A stretch of 64,000 bases of DNA from Ruegeria sp. HKCCD7303 (GTDB taxonomy: Bacteria; Pseudomonadota; Alphaproteobacteria; Rhodobacterales; Rhodobacteraceae): contig NZ_WVRE01000002.1 in assembly GCF_013111185.1 (NCBI RefSeq), positions 124,001 to 188,000 of the forward strand, written 5' to 3'. The first letter of the stretch is position 1; the number at the start of each line of letters is the position of its first letter. The notes beneath the pieces were generated by a model. The model ran no database searches. It was not told where the DNA came from and was given only the letters and a program-made list of their open reading frames with translations. Position numbers and translations under genes: made by a program. Shown here one piece after another: positions 26,460-34,717 of this stretch.

Positions 26460-26905
26460 GAGCGGGAATACTTGATGAACGGTGTGATCGTTCCGATGCG
26501 GTCATAAAGTTGCCGCGCGGTTTGGTTGAACTCCTGCGTCAGCCAATAAACCGACGGCGCACCTTGCCGGTCGGCCTCGTCGTAAACCGCCTGGATCAGT
26601 GCTCGGCCCACGCCTGTGCCACGGGCTTCGGGTCGGGCAAAAAGGTCTTGCAGGTAGCAGACCTTTTCGATCTTCCAGGCATGACGGTGAAACAGGTAAT
26701 GCGTCAGCCCGACCAGATTGCCATCCTGCTCGGCGACAAAACAGGAAAAATCCTGCGGATCACCGCCCAACAGTCTTGAAAACGTCGTCTCGTAGATTTC
26801 TGCGGGCAGGGCGGTTTCATAAAACGCCAGATAGTCCCGCCACATGTCAGCCCACTGATCCTTGTCTTCGGCGCGAAGGGGGCGGATTTTCAGTGTGTTC
26901 GCCAA
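26456..26905 (-). CDS. GNAT family N-acetyltransferase
   Basis: Acetyltransferase of about 149 residues. The acetyl-CoA-binding motif A is LQDLFARPEARGTGVGRALIQAVYDEA. The conserved core begins at KIRPLRAEDKDQWADMWRDY. The start is uncertain: no ATG precedes the core. A TTG at 26905 has a weak GGA upstream, while a GTG at 26941 and a TTG at 26977 would add 12 to 24 residues. Substrate unknown. It overlaps the DUF2927 gene by four bases and follows the MoxR gene. Confidence 0.8.
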   Translation of the reverse strand: MANTLKIRPLRAEDKDQWADMWRDYLAFYETALPAEIYETTFSRLLGGDPQDFSCFVAEQDGNLVGLTHYLFHRHAWKIEKVCYLQDLFARPEARGTGVGRALIQAVYDEADRQGAPSVYWLTQEFNQTARQLYDRIGTITPFIKYSRS

Positions 26906-27007
26906 GCGATCTGTCCAATTCTGTGAGGTTGATCCGGTCACTCCTGCGATGCTGACACCCGGGGTGAAGCAACGCAAGCCAAGATCACCAATTTGTTCAG
27001 GTTTAAG

Positions 27008-27853
27008 CTACCGTTTGCCGCGCGCCATGAAGGCCAGCCGTTCGAACAAATGCACATCCTGTTCATTTTTAAGCAATGCGCCATGCAGCTTCGGCAGGGC
27101 ATTGGCCCCATCGCGCTTGAGGTCGTCGGCGGTCAGGTCTTCGGCCAGCAGCAGTTTCAGCCAGTCCAGAACCTCGGAGGTCGAAGGCTTTTTCTTCAAG
27201 CCCTGTGTCTCGCGGATTTCATAAAACTGGGTCAATGCGGTGGTCAAAAGCGCGTCCTTGATACCTGGGTGGTGCACTTCGACAATGCGGCGCATTGTGG
27301 TCTCATCAGGGAAGCGGATGTAGTGAAAGAAACACCGGCGCAGAAATGCGTCGGGCAGTTCCTTTTCGTTGTTCGACGTGATGATGACGATGGGCCGGTT
27401 CTTGGCCCGGATCGTGTCGCCGGTCTCGTAGACATGGAACTCCATCTTATCGAGTTCCTGTAAAAGGTCGTTGGGAAATTCGATGTCCGCCTTGTCGATC
27501 TCATCGATCAGAAGAACAACTTTTTCATCGGCCTCAAACGCCTGCCACAGCTTACCCTTGCGGATATAGTTTGACACGTCATGCACGCGCTCTTCGCCAA
27601 GCTGGCTGTCGCGCAGGCGGCTGACCGCGTCGTATTCGTAAAGGCCCTGTTGCGCGCGTGTCGTTGATTTCACGTTCCACTCGATCATCCGCAGACCCAG
27701 TGCACCGGCGACCTGTTTGGCCAGTTCGGTCTTGCCGGTTCCGGGTTCCCCTTTGACCAACAGAGGGCGCTCGAGTGTGACGGCGGCGTTCACGGCAATG
27801 GTCAGATCGTCTGTGGCGACATATTCGGCTGTACCTTGAAAACGTGCTGTCAT
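27008..27853 (-). CDS. MoxR family AAA+ ATPase
   Basis: ATPase of 281 residues. Walker A is GEPGTGKT (35-42) and Walker B is VVLLIDEIDK. Sensor residues lie in IVIITSNNEKELPDAFLRRC, and an AAA lid domain follows. MoxR proteins act with VWA-domain partners in enzyme maturation or stress response; the CoxE-like gene 3 kb downstream on the same strand is the likely partner. The ATG at 27853 (MTARFQGTAEYV) has GAGAGG upstream. Confidence 0.92.
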   Translation of the reverse strand: MTARFQGTAEYVATDDLTIAVNAAVTLERPLLVKGEPGTGKTELAKQVAGALGLRMIEWNVKSTTRAQQGLYEYDAVSRLRDSQLGEERVHDVSNYIRKGKLWQAFEADEKVVLLIDEIDKADIEFPNDLLQELDKMEFHVYETGDTIRAKNRPIVIITSNNEKELPDAFLRRCFFHYIRFPDETTMRRIVEVHHPGIKDALLTTALTQFYEIRETQGLKKKPSTSEVLDWLKLLLAEDLTADDLKRDGANALPKLHGALLKNEQDVHLFERLAFMARGKR

Positions 27854-28235
27854 GGGCCTCTCGTGTGGTTGTGCGGTATGGTCGGGCAAACTGTGTTTTC
27901 CGGGTTACAGAGCGGCAAGGTTTTTGACAACCCGCGTCCCTGCGTCGGTCAACAGGAATTTTACTGCGTCTCCAAGCGCTTTTGATTGATTCGTCCGTCG
28001 CCGACACCGGCGCATCACGCGACGTGCCTCAAAAAAGCCTGGTGAATTTCATATAAAAACAAGGTTTTCCTGATGTTTGTCTCATATTTAGACAAATCCG
28101 CGCGGGCGACTGTGGATGCAACGTTTGTGTAGTGACATTCCACGGCCCGTCGGCTAAACGCTGCGCAGAAGGGAGAGCCAAATGTCAGGTGAAACAACCG
28201 CGACCGACGTTTCTGGCCATACCGAGGGAGCAAAT
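27854..28235. promoter_or_regulatory. Divergent control region, MoxR / dksA
   Basis: About 380 bases without a gene. A perfect dyad TTTGTCT, seven bases, AGACAAA lies at 28076-28096, about 100 bases before the first dksA start candidate. The region 28040-28100 is AT-rich compared with its surroundings and is the likely dksA promoter. A GCGCCGG/CCGGCG-type fragment seen near 28005 is too short to name. Confidence 0.4.
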
Positions 28236-28658
28236 ATGAAGCAGGAAGTTTTTCTGCCGGAGGACTACCGTCCGGCCGAAGATGAACCTTTCATGAATGA
28301 TCGTCAGCTTGAGTATTTTCGTCGCAAGCTGCTGGATTGGAAGACAGAACTATTGGCAGGCAGCCGCGACACGATCGAAGGTTTGCAGGACAATACCCGT
28401 AACATTCCGGACGTCGCAGACCGCGCAAGCGAGGAAACCGACCGTGCACTTGAACTGCGCACGCGGGATCGTCAGCGTAAGCTGGTCGCCAAGATCGACT
28501 CGGCCCTGCGCCGTATCGAAGAGGGCGAATACGGGTATTGTGAAAAGACCGGCGATCCGATTTCGCTGAAACGTCTGGACGCGCGTCCGATTGCCACAAT
28601 GACGCTTGAGGCACAGGAACGCCACGAGCGCCGCGAAAAGGTCCACCGCGACGATTGA
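28236..28658 (+). CDS. dksA: RNA polymerase-binding transcription factor DksA
   Basis: Secondary-channel regulator that acts with ppGpp on rRNA and amino-acid promoters (140 residues). The coiled-coil tip carries D59-x-x-D62-x-A64 (PDVADRAS), the functional signature of DksA. The zinc-finger region (YGYCEKTGDPISLKRLDARP) keeps only one of four cysteines, as in Rhodobacter sphaeroides DksA, so it should not depend on zinc. Two starts have good ribosome binding sites: 28182 (AGGGAG) and 28236 (GAGGGAG, family-like MKQEVFLPEDY). I prefer 28236. A strong terminator follows. Confidence 0.93.
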   Translation: MKQEVFLPEDYRPAEDEPFMNDRQLEYFRRKLLDWKTELLAGSRDTIEGLQDNTRNIPDVADRASEETDRALELRTRDRQRKLVAKIDSALRRIEEGEYGYCEKTGDPISLKRLDARPIATMTLEAQERHERREKVHRDD

Positions 28659-28684
28659 TCGCCGGATTCTGGGTAAAAACTCAA

Positions 28685-28713
28685 GCGCCGGGGCCTGTGG
28701 CTCCGGCGTTTTT
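28685..28713 (+). terminator. Intrinsic terminator of dksA
   Basis: CGCCGGGGCC, a TGT loop and GGCTCCGGCG form a 10-base-pair stem with one G-T pair, followed by five T residues. It lies 28 bases after the dksA stop and ends 16 bases before the next start. Confidence 0.85.
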
Positions 28714-28729
28714 GCGTTATGGCAGGGGC

Positions 28730-29881
28730 ATGAATATCCATGGTTTGAATTTCTGCGTTATTGGTGGGGGCATCGGCGGCCTGGCTGCCGCGCTTGCATT
28801 GCAAGTCAGGGGCGCACAGGTCACTGTGCTCGAACAGGCTAGCGAACTGACCGAAGTTGGCGCTGGCCTGCAAATCAGCGCCAATGGCATGACTGTGCTG
28901 AGGGCTCTTGGCGTTGCACAAGGCAAGCCCGCGTTCGCCCAGAAATCGTTTGGTACGGTGCTGCGTGATTACCGCAAGGGGCGGGTGATCAGCCGCGTAC
29001 CCAGTCCCGCCGCCGGACCAACTTATTACTACCACCGCGCTGACCTGCTTGATTTGCTGCATAAAGCCGCCGTGCGTGCAGGGGTGGAGTTACGTCTGGA
29101 ATCGCGCGTCACCGAAGTGCTCAAACACCCCGGAGAGGCCGAGATTGTTCTGGAAAGCGGCGAAAGACTGCGGGCTGAATGTGCCATTGCGGCAGATGGG
29201 GGGCGCAGTGTGATCCGGCCGATCCTCAACGGCCTCGAAACACCCGCGTTCACCCATCAAGTTGCATGGCGGGCCACGATTCCGTGGAGACATTCTGACC
29301 AGACGCCGCGTGCCGCGCTGACCATGGGGCCCAGACGTCACGTGGTGACTTATCCTCTGCGCGATCAGAATCAGATGAACATCGTTGCGGTCGAAGAACG
29401 ATCAGACTGGCACGAGGAGGGATGGCGTCAGGAAGGAAATCCAGACGACTTGCGCGCGCGGTTTGCGGATTTCGGTGGGGAAGTTGGCACGATTCTGGCG
29501 CAGGTCGAACAGGTCAATATTTGGGCTTTGTTCCTGCGACCGGTTGCCGAGAAATGGCAAAACGGTCGCATCGTCTTGCTGGGGGATGCGGCACATCCGA
29601 CGTTGCCCTTCATGGCGCAAGGGGCCTGTTTGGCGTTGGAGGATGCTTGGTGCCTTGCCCGCGCATTCGAATTGGAGTCCGGGATCGTTAAGGCTTTGGC
29701 TGCTTATGAAAGTGCCCGAAAACCGCGCGCTCGCAAAGTCGTAGCCGCCGCAGGGTCAAATGCTCGTAACTTTCACCTGAGCGGCCCGATGCGTCTGGCT
29801 GCTCAGGCCGCCTTGATGGCGCTAGGTCCAAAGCTGGCGCAGCGATACGAGTGGATATACAGCTACGATCCGACGGTTTGA
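28730..29881 (+). CDS. FAD-dependent monooxygenase, salicylate hydroxylase-like
   Basis: Flavoprotein aromatic hydroxylase family (383 residues). The N-terminal FAD site is VIGGGIGGLAAALALQ, ending with VTVLEQ. The second FAD motif is LLGDAAHPTLPFMAQGACLALEDA near residue 280. The length and motifs fit 3-hydroxybenzoate 6-hydroxylase or salicylate 1-monooxygenase relatives. The substrate cannot be chosen, because no ring-cleavage gene lies nearby. The ATG at 28730 has AGGGGC closely upstream; the frame runs further back but through the dksA terminator. Confidence 0.88.
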   Translation: MNIHGLNFCVIGGGIGGLAAALALQVRGAQVTVLEQASELTEVGAGLQISANGMTVLRALGVAQGKPAFAQKSFGTVLRDYRKGRVISRVPSPAAGPTYYYHRADLLDLLHKAAVRAGVELRLESRVTEVLKHPGEAEIVLESGERLRAECAIAADGGRSVIRPILNGLETPAFTHQVAWRATIPWRHSDQTPRAALTMGPRRHVVTYPLRDQNQMNIVAVEERSDWHEEGWRQEGNPDDLRARFADFGGEVGTILAQVEQVNIWALFLRPVAEKWQNGRIVLLGDAAHPTLPFMAQGACLALEDAWCLARAFELESGIVKALAAYESARKPRARKVVAAAGSNARNFHLSGPMRLAAQAALMALGPKLAQRYEWIYSYDPTV

Positions 29882-29885
29882 GAGT

Positions 29886-30665
29886 TTACAGATCTAGATC
29901 AACCCAAACCGGCACGTGGTCCGAAGGTTTTTCATGTCCCCGGATTTCAAAGTCGATACGGCAATCGCGCATCAGATCGGCAGCCTGAGGGGTCAACAGG
30001 AAATGGTCGATCCGAATGCCGTCATTCCGGTTCCAGGCACCGGCCTGGTAGTCCCAGAATGAATAATGTCCGGGGCCTTGGGTCGTGGCCCGGAACGCCT
30101 CGGTGAATCCAAGATTCATGACTTTGCGAAATGCTGCGCGGCTTTCGGGCCGGAACAGCGCGTCCTCTCGCCATGCCCCAGGACGTTTGGCATCTTCGGC
30201 CTGCGGGATGATATTGTAGTCGCCCGCCATGAGTGCCGGCTCTTCACTGTCCATCAGATCACGCGCGCGCTGGTACAGTCTTTCCATCCAAGCCAGCTTA
30301 TAGTCGTATTTCGGGCCGGGCACCGGGTTGCCATTTGGTAGGTACAGACCGCAGATTCGCAGCGCTTTTTTGCCGATGACTGTCGCCTCGATCCAGCGTG
30401 CTTGTTCATCATGGTCATCCCCCGGCAGACCGCGCGAGACATCTTCCAACGGCAGCTTCGACAGGATTGCCACGCCGTTGAAGCTCTTTTGCCCATGGGT
30501 TTCCACGTTGTATCCACGCTCTTCAAACATCTCGTGTGGAAAATTTTCATCGATGGATTTGATTTCCTGCAAAAGAACGACGTCGGGTTGCGCGTCATCC
30601 AGCCACCGGGGAAGGGCCTCGGCCCGCGCTTTGATGCCGTTGATGTTGAATGTGGCGATTTTCAT
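29886..30665 (-). CDS. xth: Exodeoxyribonuclease III
   Basis: Base-excision-repair AP endonuclease and 3'-5' exonuclease of 259 residues, from the endonuclease/exonuclease/phosphatase fold. Visible motifs: NINGIKAR at the N-terminus, the metal-binding glutamate in LLQEIKS, the GDYN motif and the C-terminal SDHVPVWVDL. Its stop lies four bases from that of the FAD monooxygenase on the other strand. Confidence 0.93.
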   Translation of the reverse strand: MKIATFNINGIKARAEALPRWLDDAQPDVVLLQEIKSIDENFPHEMFEERGYNVETHGQKSFNGVAILSKLPLEDVSRGLPGDDHDEQARWIEATVIGKKALRICGLYLPNGNPVPGPKYDYKLAWMERLYQRARDLMDSEEPALMAGDYNIIPQAEDAKRPGAWREDALFRPESRAAFRKVMNLGFTEAFRATTQGPGHYSFWDYQAGAWNRNDGIRIDHFLLTPQAADLMRDCRIDFEIRGHEKPSDHVPVWVDLDL

Positions 30666-30737
30666 GCGCGATCCTCCGAAGCCATTGGCAACCTATCGCT
30701 TAGAATGAACCCAGCGGCAAGGTGGAGGGCAGGTTTG

Positions 30738-30782
30738 CGAGGCTCTGCCTCGCGCTCCGAGGTATTTTCAGCCAGATGAAGA
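30738..30782 (+). repeat. Hairpin-plus-core dispersed repeat, copy C
   Basis: Hairpin GCGAGGC-TCT-GCCTCGC (30738-30754), then the core at 30756-30782 (CTCCGAGGTATTT, three bases, GCCAGATGAAG) and GGATT. It is the only copy lying upstream of a gene (xth) rather than past a stop, and it faces copy D. Confidence 0.85.
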
Positions 30783-30857
30783 AACGGATTCTTAACCAAC
30801 TCGATCAATGCTGCTGAAGCGGTGCAGGCGGAGGCGCCGATGACCGCGCCAGGTGAA

Positions 30858-30883
30858 GCTCTCTGATCGTTGGGTCAGAGAGC
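30858..30883. repeat. Inverted repeat between repeat copies C and D
   Basis: GCTCTCTGA, eight bases, TCAGAGAGC form a perfect nine-base-pair stem. It abuts the GGATC box of copy D and may be part of the C-D composite element. Confidence 0.6.
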
Positions 30884-30892
30884 GGATCCCTG

Positions 30893-30940
30893 CTTCGTCT
30901 GGCTAGAAATACCTTGGGGGTGTGGGGGCAAAGCCCCCAC
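30893..30940 (-). repeat. Hairpin-plus-core dispersed repeat, copy D
   Basis: Minus orientation. Hairpin GTGGGGGC-TTT-GCCCCCAC (30922-30940) starts five bases after the Fe-S carrier stop on its strand. The core (30893-30919) follows with two transitions from consensus (CCCCAAGGTATTT, three bases, GCCAGACGAAG), then GGATC. Confidence 0.85.
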
Positions 30941-30945
30941 CGGTT

Positions 30946-31269
30946 TCACATCGAAAAAGACGTGCCGCATCCGCAGGAGGATGTCGCGTTTGGATTGTCG
31001 ATCACAAAACGCGCGCCGATCAGCTCTTGTGTGAAATCAATGACTGCGTTCTCAAGGAAAGGTAGCGAGATAGCATCAACGATAACTTTCTGGCCTTTGC
31101 CTTCTAGGATCAGGTCATCCTCTCTTGGGGTGTCCAACGCGATTTCGTATTGAAAGCCCGAGCAACCGCCGCCTTCCACTGCAACACGCAGGGCCTGACC
31201 CTGGTCTGCGGCGCCAATCTCGGCCAGACGCTCAAAGGCGCGTTCAGTGACTGTTGGGGGCAGATTCAT
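30946..31269 (-). CDS. erpA: A-type iron-sulfur cluster carrier (ErpA/IscA family)
   Basis: HesB/IscA-type protein of 107 residues that delivers Fe-S clusters to apo-proteins. The three ligand cysteines are present: Cys36 in EGGGCSGFQY, and Cys99 and Cys101 in SCGCGTSF. The C-terminal end and stand-alone position suggest ErpA rather than IscA, but the family cannot be split firmly from sequence alone. The ATG at 31269 has GGAGAG upstream. Divergent from dgt. Confidence 0.88.
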   Translation of the reverse strand: MNLPPTVTERAFERLAEIGAADQGQALRVAVEGGGCSGFQYEIALDTPREDDLILEGKGQKVIVDAISLPFLENAVIDFTQELIGARFVIDNPNATSSCGCGTSFSM

Positions 31270-31345
31270 GCCGCTCTCCAAAGGTTTATTTCCTTAGCGT
31301 CCTACAATATATGGAACCCAAGGACAGGCGACAAGGACTAGACCT

Positions 31346-32485
31346 TTGGTCAGAGCGAGTTTTGCCTCGGATCCGGTGCGCGCAAGAGGGCGGCTGGTGC
31401 CTGAGGACGAGAGCAGTTTCCGGTCATGCTTTCAGCGCGACCGGGACAGGATCATTCATGCCAGTGCCTTTCGGCGGCTCAAACATAAGACGCAAGTCTT
31501 TGTTGAGCATGAGGGCGACAGCTATCGCACCCGTCTGACCCATTCCATCGAAGTGGCTCAGGTGGCGCGAACCATCGCCGGGGCGTTGGATCTGAACCCC
31601 GAACTGACCGAGGCTGTGGCTCTGGCCCATGACCTCGGCCACACGCCATTTGGTCATACTGGTGAAGACGCCTTGCACGCCTTGATGGAGCCTTATGGTG
31701 GTTTTGACCACAATGCACAGGCTATTCGGATTGTGACCAGGTTAGAGCGTCATTACGCTGAGTTCGACGGCTGCAACCTGACATGGGAATGTCTGGAAGG
31801 GATCGCCAAACATAACGGCCCGGTTGTGGGTGATTTGCCCTGGGCGTTGGCCGAATGCAATCGGGGCTTTGACCTTGAACTCCACACCCATGCCAGTGCA
31901 GAGGCACAGGTAGCGGCGCTATCTGACGATATTGCGTACAACAATCATGATCTTCTGGACGGGTTGCGCGCAGGGCTTTTTGAAGATGATGACCTGCGCA
32001 ATCTTCCCATTGTAGGGGCTTGTTATGCGGATGTAGACGCAAAGTACCCGAAGCTGGACCTGTATCGCAGGCGTCACGAAGCGCTACGGCGGGTGTTTGG
32101 CGTTATGGTTTCTGATGTAATCAACTCCTCCCGTGAGTTGATTGAAAATTCGGGGGCGCAGTCTGTCGAGGATATCCGCCATCTTGGCTATCCCGTCATA
32201 CAGTTTTCAAATGGGGTTTGGGAGCAACTTCGTGAAATCCGGGCGTTTCTGTTCACTCGGATGTATCGTGCGCCCAGTGTCATGAAGGTACGAGCCGAAG
32301 TCGCAACGATTGTAGAAGACCTGTTCCCCATTTATCTGAATGACCCGAAACAGATGCCTGCACGCTGGCACAATGACATTGAAGCTGCCACGGATGAGAC
32401 CGCCTTGGCACGTATTGTTTCGGACTACATTGCGGGTATGACTGACCGGTTTGCTCTGCAGGATCACGCCCGGCTGACAGGCTGA
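31346..32485 (+). CDS. dgt: Deoxyguanosinetriphosphate triphosphohydrolase-like protein
   Basis: HD-domain dNTP triphosphohydrolase of 379 residues that removes triphosphate from deoxynucleotides. The HD motif residues lie in RLTHSIEVAQVARTIAGAL and ALAHDLGHTPFGHTGEDAL; GGFDHNAQAIRIVTRLE is also characteristic. No ATG is available: an in-frame TAG lies at 31295, and the TTG at 31346 has AAGGA eight bases upstream and gives the family N-terminus (ASFASDPVRARGR). The stop immediately abuts that of the gene on the other strand. Confidence 0.9.
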   Translation: MVRASFASDPVRARGRLVPEDESSFRSCFQRDRDRIIHASAFRRLKHKTQVFVEHEGDSYRTRLTHSIEVAQVARTIAGALDLNPELTEAVALAHDLGHTPFGHTGEDALHALMEPYGGFDHNAQAIRIVTRLERHYAEFDGCNLTWECLEGIAKHNGPVVGDLPWALAECNRGFDLELHTHASAEAQVAALSDDIAYNNHDLLDGLRAGLFEDDDLRNLPIVGACYADVDAKYPKLDLYRRRHEALRRVFGVMVSDVINSSRELIENSGAQSVEDIRHLGYPVIQFSNGVWEQLREIRAFLFTRMYRAPSVMKVRAEVATIVEDLFPIYLNDPKQMPARWHNDIEAATDETALARIVSDYIAGMTDRFALQDHARLTG

Positions 32486-32728
32486 TCACTTCACAGCGAT
32501 GTAAGCGATGACCCAGACTTGCTGACCCGCTTGTTTCGTCGATTGGTCAGCGTCGTCTGTTGGCGGGAATACGATCATCGTGGGGCCATACCCTCCGATC
32601 CCTATAAGAAAACCAACAGCGTGCGTGGTGATGGTTGGTTTGTCGGTGGCAATACTGTCCCAAGCGATTTCGGCCTGATACTCTTCTAACGCCCTGGGAA
32701 GTGCTGTTTTACCGTCCGCACCGGCCAT
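32486..32728 (-). CDS. Hypothetical protein
   Basis: Possible 80-residue protein starting MAGADGKTALPRALEEYQ, with a Gly-rich hydrophobic stretch (VGFLIGIGGYGPTMIVFPP) and no recognised domain. The ATG at 32728 has GAGG upstream. Its stop codon directly adjoins the dgt stop. It fills most of the dgt-argS gap with fair coding character, but it could be a lineage-specific orphan or chance. Confidence 0.45.
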   Translation of the reverse strand: MAGADGKTALPRALEEYQAEIAWDSIATDKPTITTHAVGFLIGIGGYGPTMIVFPPTDDADQSTKQAGQQVWVIAYIAVK

Positions 32729-32883
32729 GATCATGACCTCGAAAAGAAGGGGCCCTTAAAACGCATAGCCCCGCTGGTTGCCCGGTGGGCCGTCGGGGAT
32801 CGTGATCTCAAACTGTTCCAAGGCGTCCATTGACCTTGCCGTGCTGCGTGGTAAACCGCCGGACAAGCAAGAGGACATCCGAA

Positions 32884-34629
32884 ATGAACCTGTTTTCCGA
32901 GATCCGCGGCCTTGTATTGGACGCGCTGGCACAGATGCAGTCCGAAGGCGCGCTGCCGGAAGGGCTGAGCTTTGACAACGTGGCGGTCGAACCCCCGCGT
33001 GATGCAGCGCATGGCGACATGGCGACCAATGCGGCGATGGTGCTGGCGAAACCGGCCAAGATGAAGCCGCGCGATATTGCCGATGTGCTGGCTGGCAAAC
33101 TGGCGGCGGATAACCGGATCACCAGCGCCGAGGTTGCCGGACCGGGCTTCCTGAACCTGCGCCTTGCGTCCGCAGTCTGGCAAGGCGTGCTAACGGCGGT
33201 GCTGGAGAAGGGCACCGACTATGGCCGTTCGACCATGGGGCAGGGACAAAAGGTCAATGTCGAGTATGTCTCGGCCAACCCGACCGGTCCGCTGCATGTG
33301 GGGCATACGCGGGGGGCCGTGTTCGGAGATGCTTTGGCAAGCTTGCTGGCCTATTCCGGCCATGATGTGACTCGCGAATACTACATCAACGATGGCGGCG
33401 CGCAGGTGGATGTACTGGCGCGCTCGGCTTATGAGCGCTATCGCGAAGCCAATGGCCTGAGCCCCGAGATCGCGGAAGGCCTGTATCCCGGCGATTACCT
33501 GATCCCGATCGGTGAGGCGCTGAAAGAGAAATACGGCGACAGCCTGATCGACAAGCCTGAAAGCGAATGGCTGGAAGATCTGCGCAACTTCGCCACGGAT
33601 GCGATGATGGACCTGATCCGCGCTGACCTGAAGGCGCTGGGCGTTGAAATGGACGTGTTCTTCTCGGAAAAGTCGCTCTATGGCACAGGCCGGATCGAAG
33701 CGGCGCTGCAATCGCTGACCGACAAGGGTCTGATCTATGAGGGCGTGCTTGAGCCGCCGAAGGGCAAGAAGCCCGAGGATTGGGAGCCGCGTGAACAGAC
33801 CCTGTTCAAATCGACCGAGCACGGCGATGATGTGGACCGCCCGGTCAAGAAATCGGATGGCAGCTGGACCTATTTCGCGCCCGACATCGCCTATCACTAT
33901 GACAAGGTGAGCCGTGGCTTTGACGCGCTGATCGATGTGTTCGGCGCGGATCATGGCGGCTATGTCAAACGGATGAAGGCAGCGGTGTCGGCCCTGTCCG
34001 ATGGCAAGGTGCCGCTGGATATCAAGCTGACGCAGTTGGTGAAGTTGTGGAAGAATGGTGAGCCATTCAAGATGTCCAAGCGCGCCGGGAACTTTGTCAC
34101 CTTGCGCGACGTGGTCGATCAGGTGGGCCCTGATGTGACCCGTTTCGTGATGCTGACCCGCAAGAACGATGCGCCCTTGGATTTCGATTTCGACAAGGTG
34201 TTGGAACAAAGCCGTGAGAACCCAGTGTTCTATGTGCAATACGCTCATGCCCGTGTGATGAGCGTTCTGCGCCGTGCTGCTGAGGCCGGGATTGCCGCAG
34301 ATGACGCGACCCTCTCTGGTGCTGATCTGAGCAAGAACGACCATGCCTCGGAACTGACCGTTGCCAAAAAGCTGGCCGAATGGCCGCGTCTGGTGGAAAT
34401 CGCCGCGCGCACCAATGAACCGCACCGCGTTGCTTTCTATCTCTATGAACTTGCAGGGGATTTCCACGCGCTGTGGAACAAGGGCAATGACGAAACCCAG
34501 TTGCGCTTTATCCAGGATGGCGATGTTGCCACAAGCCAGTCGAAAATCGCATTGGCCCGTGCCGTTTCTGTTGTGATTTCAGCGGGCTTGGGTATTCTTG
34601 GCGTTACTCCGGCGCAGGAGATGCGGTAA
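32884..34629 (+). CDS. argS: Arginine-tRNA ligase
   Basis: Class I aminoacyl-tRNA synthetase of 581 residues that charges tRNA-Arg. The HIGH motif is HVGH at 138-141 ([13 protein letters not shown]). The KMSKS-like loop is [11 protein letters not shown]. The N-terminal additional domain and the C-terminal DALR anticodon-binding domain are complete. The ATG at 32884 is preceded by AGAGGA. It begins a same-strand run with SPOR, nagZ, scpA and scpB, an arrangement typical of Rhodobacterales. Confidence 0.96.
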   Translation: MNLFSEIRGLVLDALAQMQSEGALPEGLSFDNVAVEPPRDAAHGDMATNAAMVLAKPAKMKPRDIADVLAGKLAADNRITSAEVAGPGFLNLRLASAVWQGVLTAVLEKGTDYGRSTMGQGQKVNVEYVSANPTGPLHVGHTRGAVFGDALASLLAYSGHDVTREYYINDGGAQVDVLARSAYERYREANGLSPEIAEGLYPGDYLIPIGEALKEKYGDSLIDKPESEWLEDLRNFATDAMMDLIRADLKALGVEMDVFFSEKSLYGTGRIEAALQSLTDKGLIYEGVLEPPKGKKPEDWEPREQTLFKSTEHGDDVDRPVKKSDGSWTYFAPDIAYHYDKVSRGFDALIDVFGADHGGYVKRMKAAVSALSDGKVPLDIKLTQLVKLWKNGEPFKMSKRAGNFVTLRDVVDQVGPDVTRFVMLTRKNDAPLDFDFDKVLEQSRENPVFYVQYAHARVMSVLRRAAEAGIAADDATLSGADLSKNDHASELTVAKKLAEWPRLVEIAARTNEPHRVAFYLYELAGDFHALWNKGNDETQLRFIQDGDVATSQSKIALARAVSVVISAGLGILGVTPAQEMR

Positions 34630-34717
34630 CAAATATCGCCCGAACCGCCGGTACGAGGTAGGCAAGAAATGACCCGCGCGCCTTATTTTCAGGTGCGAAA
34701 CGGGCAGTGAGGCGGAC

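Noticed and set aside
33190-34467. 425-codon open frame on the minus strand inside argS
   Set aside because: Antisense shadow of a well-conserved gene; high GC keeps this frame open. No ribosome binding site, no domain pattern.
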